Below the pieces are notes generated by a model, which was not told where the DNA came from, made no database searches, and saw only the letters and a program-made list of their open reading frames with translations. Made by a program: the position numbers and the translations under genes. Shown piece after piece: positions 34,275 through 36,874 of a stretch of 36,874 nt of DNA (the stretch's first letter is position 1; each line of letters begins with the position of its first letter). The stretch spans positions 8,297 through 45,170 of the forward strand of contig DJWG01000053.1 of the NCBI GenBank assembly GCA_002440945.1, written 5' to 3'. This stretch comes from Rhodobacteraceae bacterium UBA6236. Its GTDB lineage: Bacteria > Pseudomonadota > Alphaproteobacteria > Rhodobacterales > Rhodobacteraceae.

Positions 34275-34328
34275 ATCCGGCCGAGGTGGGACTGCGCGTC
34301 CCCCCGTGCCTGCAAGAGGATGGCAAAG

Positions 34329-35912
34329 ATGCCCAAGGTTCTTGTTTCCGACCAGCTTTCCGAAACCGCCGTGCAGATCTTCCGCGACCGCGGGGTCGAG
34401 GTGGACTACCTGCCCGAAGTGGGCAAGGACAAGGAGAAGCTGGCCGAGATCATCGGCAACTACGACGGCCTGGCGATCCGCTCGGCCACCAAGGTCACCG
34501 ACAAGCTGCTGGAAAAGGCCACGCGGCTGAAGGTGATCGGCCGCGCCGGGATCGGGGTCGACAACGTCGACATTCCGGCCGCGTCGAAGCGCGGCGTGAT
34601 CGTGATGAACACGCCCTTCGGCAACAGCGTCACCACGGCGGAACATGCCATCGCGATGATGTTTGCCGTGGCGCGGCAGCTGCCGGAAGCCTCGGCCTCG
34701 ACCCATGCCGGGAAGTGGGAGAAGAACCGCTTCATGGGGGTCGAGCTGTTCAACAAGACGCTGGGTGTGATCGGCGCCGGCAATATCGGCGGCATCGTCT
34801 GCAACCGGGCGCTGGGGCTGCACATGAAGGTCATCGCCTTTGATCCCTTCCTGTCGGAGGACCGCGCCAAGCAGATGGGTGTCCACAAGGTCGAGCTTGA
34901 GGAACTTCTGCAGAAGGCCGATTTCATCACGCTGCATGTGCCGCTGACCGACAAGACCCGCAATATCCTGAGCCGCGAGAACCTGGCGAAGACCAAGCCG
35001 GGCGTGCGGGTCATCAACTGCGCCCGGGGCGGCCTGATCGACGAAGAGGCGCTGGTCGATGCGCTGAAGTCGGGACATGTCGCCGGTGCGGCGCTGGATG
35101 TCTTCGCGGTCGAACCGGCAACGGAGAGCCCGCTGTTCGGGATGCCGAATGTGGTCTGCACGCCGCATCTGGGCGCCTCGACCACCGAAGCGCAGGAAAA
35201 CGTGGCGCTGCAGGTGGCCGAGCAGATCTCGGCCTATCTCAATGCCGGCGAAATCAGCAATGCGCTGAACTTCCCATCGATCTCGGCCGAAGAGGCACCG
35301 CGCCTGACCCCGTTCATCAAGCTGGCCGAAATGCTCGGCTCGTTTGCCGGTCAGATGACCGAAACGGCGATCAAAGGCATCAAGATCGAGTTCGAAGGCG
35401 ACGTCGCCAGCATGAATACCCGCCCCATGGTGGCCTCGGCAGTCTATGGCGTGATGCGGCCGATGATGCCCGATGTGAACATGGTTTCGGCGCCGCAGAT
35501 TGCCAAGGATCGGGGCATTGGCGTGGAAGTGGTGACGCGCGAGCAGCAGGGCGCCTATGAAAACTACATCCGCCTGACGGTTGTCACCGAGCGTCAGGAA
35601 CGCGCGGTGGCGGGGACGGTGTTTGCCAGCGGCAAGCCGCGGATCATCCAGGTCAAGAACATCAATATGGAGGCCGAACTGACGCCATCCATGCTGTATG
35701 TGACCAATGAGGACAAGCCCGGCCATATTGGCCGGCTGGGCACGTTGCTGGGTACGCTTGGCATCAATATCGCCAACTTCAATCTGGGCCGCGCCGAACA
35801 GGGTGCGGACGCGATCGCGCTGGTGTCGATTGACGGGCAGCTGACCGAGGCGCAACTCGCCGAGATTGCTTCGCTCGAAGGGGTCAAGCAGGCCAAGGCG
35901 CTGCGCTTCTAG
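34329..35912 (+). CDS. serA: D-3-phosphoglycerate dehydrogenase
   Basis: SerA commits 3-phosphoglycerate to serine synthesis. This is the long type, 527 residues. The substrate/NAD half has RAGIGVDNVD, the Rossmann motif GVIGAGNIGG (about 148-157), CARGGLIDEEALVDAL (Arg) and the catalytic-His region TPHLGAST. A linker (ASB) domain follows from about 315, and a C-terminal ACT domain from about 455 (NEDKPGHIGRLGTLLGTLGI), the usual serine-feedback site. I prefer the ATG at 34329 because AAGAGG lies 9 bases before it; the ATG at 34320 touches that site directly and adds three residues. A strong terminator follows. Confidence 0.97.
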   Translation: MPKVLVSDQLSETAVQIFRDRGVEVDYLPEVGKDKEKLAEIIGNYDGLAIRSATKVTDKLLEKATRLKVIGRAGIGVDNVDIPAASKRGVIVMNTPFGNSVTTAEHAIAMMFAVARQLPEASASTHAGKWEKNRFMGVELFNKTLGVIGAGNIGGIVCNRALGLHMKVIAFDPFLSEDRAKQMGVHKVELEELLQKADFITLHVPLTDKTRNILSRENLAKTKPGVRVINCARGGLIDEEALVDALKSGHVAGAALDVFAVEPATESPLFGMPNVVCTPHLGASTTEAQENVALQVAEQISAYLNAGEISNALNFPSISAEEAPRLTPFIKLAEMLGSFAGQMTETAIKGIKIEFEGDVASMNTRPMVASAVYGVMRPMMPDVNMVSAPQIAKDRGIGVEVVTREQQGAYENYIRLTVVTERQERAVAGTVFASGKPRIIQVKNINMEAELTPSMLYVTNEDKPGHIGRLGTLLGTLGINIANFNLGRAEQGADAIALVSIDGQLTEAQLAEIASLEGVKQAKALRF

Positions 35913-35939
35913 GCTTTGACCGTTCTTGAACAATGCAAG

Positions 35940-35967
35940 GGTCGGCGCTCCGGCGCCGGCCTTTTTT
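35940..35967 (+). terminator. Rho-independent terminator after serA
   Basis: A 9-bp stem GGTCGGCGC/GCGCCGGCC (35940-35948, 35953-35961, one G-T pair) with a TCCG tetraloop is followed by six T (35962-35967), 28 bp after the serA stop. It closes the serC-serA unit. Confidence 0.93.
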
Positions 35968-36180
35968 GTTGCCGGCCCCGCGGGCCAACTTGTCCTTCTT
36001 GTCCCCGTCGCGAAAACCGCGCGCATACTTGCTCCCGTTCCCGCCATCACGCGTCCCCGACGCAGGGCCGGGCGGGAAGGCTGGAGACGGGGGCGCCCGT
36101 TTGGCCGGGCAGACAGTCGGCAACCGGGCTTGCAACACTAGTCCCGCTTGAACCGGACCCGGTGAGGAAACTCCAGATCC

Positions 36181-36242
36181 GTGATGGGCGGCCCTTGGCT
36201 CCCTGAGTAGTAAACTGGATCGAGCCAAAGGCCGCCCATTAC
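36181..36242. repeat. Long imperfect inverted repeat (21-nt arms, 20-nt loop)
   Basis: Left arm 36181-36201 (GTGATGGGCGGCCCTTGGCT, then C) pairs with right arm 36222-36242 (GAGCCAAAGGCCGCCCATTA, then C). There are 19 Watson-Crick pairs, one G-T pair and one C-A mismatch. The loop is 36202-36221. No T-run follows on either strand, so it is not an ordinary terminator. It could be a structured RNA, a paired IS/MITE end remnant or a protein site. Confidence 0.75.
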
Positions 36243-36397
36243 CGTCGCCGCGAAAACTGCAGTCAGGCGGCGCTTTGGCCTGTCTGTGCCCTTGCGCTGC
36301 GGTCGTGCGGCGTGATCACCCCATCCCCCTGCGACCGCGCACCGCCTTGCCTCCTGGGCGCTGGCGGGCTCATATGCCCCAACACCGGAGTCCCGCT

Positions 36398-36874
36398 ATG
36401 ACCACGACTATCAACGAAGCCGAAATCGCCAAGTTCACCGCGATGGCCGAGGAGTGGTGGGACCCCAAGGGAAAGTTCAAGCCACTGCACAAATTCAACC
36501 CCGTGCGCATGAGCTATATCCGCGAGCATCTGCTGGCCCATTTCGGCCTCGATGGCACCGCCATGCGACCCTTCGAGGGATTGAGCATTCTCGACGTCGG
36601 CTGTGGCGGCGGCCTGCTCTGCGAACCGCTGGCCCGGCTGGGTGCGACCGTCACCGGCATTGATGCTGCCGAGCGCAATATTGCCATTGCGACACTGCAC
36701 GCCAAAACATCGGGGCTGGATATCGACTACCAGGCCACCACCAGCGAAGCGCTCGCCGCGCAGGGCAAGACATTCGACATGGTGCTCAACATGGAAGTGG
36801 TCGAGCATGTCGATAATGTACCGCTCTACATGAAGAGCTGCGCCGACCTGGTGAAGCCAGGCGGCCTGATGCTG
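36398..36874 (+). CDS. ubiG: Ubiquinone biosynthesis O-methyltransferase, C-terminus cut by the window edge
   Basis: UbiG carries out both O-methylations of ubiquinone synthesis at the membrane. The first 159 residues are visible. They include the family opening [20 protein letters not shown], then [10 protein letters not shown], the SAM motif [20 protein letters not shown] (about 65-84), GIDAAERNI and [10 protein letters not shown]. The ATG at 36398 has CCGGAG upstream. By hand count GC is about 60% (253 of 420, positions 36421-36840), against about 63-70% in sampled serA lines, and ATT/AAT codons are frequent. LHKFNPVR and LCEPLARLG look more like Rhizobiales UbiG than the rhodobacterial form I remember. 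It may be transferred sequence or an assembly join. Confidence 0.93.
   Translation, partial: MTTTINEAEIAKFTAMAEEWWDPKGKFKPLHKFNPVRMSYIREHLLAHFGLDGTAMRPFEGLSILDVGCGGGLLCEPLARLGATVTGIDAAERNIAIATLHAKTSGLDIDYQATTSEALAAQGKTFDMVLNMEVVEHVDNVPLYMKSCADLVKPGGLML

Larger units (their letters stand above)
35913..36397. other. 485-bp gene-free stretch between serA and ubiG
   Basis: This is the only gap over 300 bp. It holds the serA terminator (35940-35967) and a long inverted repeat (36181-36242). Short open frames on both strands cross the terminator or lack ribosome sites and resemble no family, so I call no gene. The right part (after about 36130) leads into a ubiG of different character. No tRNA or other known RNA was recognised. 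Confidence 0.7.

Noticed and set aside
35926..36141. 71-codon plus-strand frame after serA
   Set aside because: It includes the whole terminator hairpin and T-run and has no ribosome site.
35884..36228. 114-codon minus-strand frame after serA
   Set aside because: It crosses the serA terminator and the inverted-repeat region, has biased low-complexity composition and no family.

Overview
The window is a dense, GC-rich stretch of about 37 kb. Gene families and gene order point to an alphaproteobacterium of the Rhodobacterales (Rhodobacteraceae/Paracoccaceae). The supporting evidence is CcrM next to rnhB, DUF4170 next to waaA-lpxK, DUF2125, a VPLPA-CTERM protein, and serB diverging from serC-serA. 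There is no rRNA, tRNA, CRISPR array, phage module or recognisable transposase. Nearly all of it reads as chromosomal core or near-core sequence, so the more interesting signals are small: regulatory sites, repeats, and proteins that depart from their families.

Layout. (1) 1-5146: a urate/ureide catabolism cluster. It holds the membrane urate oxidase PuuD (cut by the left edge), a divergent LysR regulator, 5-hydroxyisourate hydrolase, a PuuE-UraD fusion, (S)-ureidoglycine aminohydrolase and ureidoglycolate lyase. Together they take urate to glyoxylate, except for the allantoate amidohydrolase step, which is not in the window. (2) 5223-10078: an ion channel with a C-terminal zinc ribbon, a GAPDH-family enzyme, an AI-2E-family permease, a membrane-anchored winged-helix protein overlapping a small secreted protein gene, and a divergent secreted protein with a duplicated cysteine motif behind an FNR-type box. 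(3) 10253-14847: rnhB, the cell-cycle methyltransferase ccrM with a GANTC-rich promoter, cardiolipin synthase and mutY. (4) 14938-17292: a three-gene run of dciA (DUF721), a DsbA-like thiol oxidoreductase and a CaiB-type CoA transferase, joined by 3-bp gaps.

(5) 17308-22026: a minus-strand run, in transcription order pmbA, cysQ-like phosphatase, DUF4170, waaA-like, lpxK. It combines lipid A/Kdo work with a TldE protease subunit. (6) 22133-24867: a secreted DUF2125 protein, a short crotonase lacking both usual catalytic glutamates, and a NUDIX hydrolase. (7) 24962-27924: hslO (with a long acidic tail), a CoA-pyrophosphatase-type NUDIX gene and a CCA-adding enzyme, in overlapping frames. (8) 27928-31887: an ABC half-transporter, an RlmD/RumA-type RNA uracil methyltransferase and a VPLPA-CTERM secreted protein. 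(9) 31993-35912: serB diverging from serC-serA, the serine pathway, with a leader hairpin before serC. (10) 35913-36874: a strong terminator, a 485-bp gene-free stretch with a long inverted repeat, and the start of ubiG, which differs in flavour from the rest.

Convergent pairs here usually end within 0-15 bp of each other or share stop-codon bases. Two copies of a palindromic intergenic element occur, before allA and between serC and serA. All identifications come from reading the sequence and from family knowledge; no database search was run.
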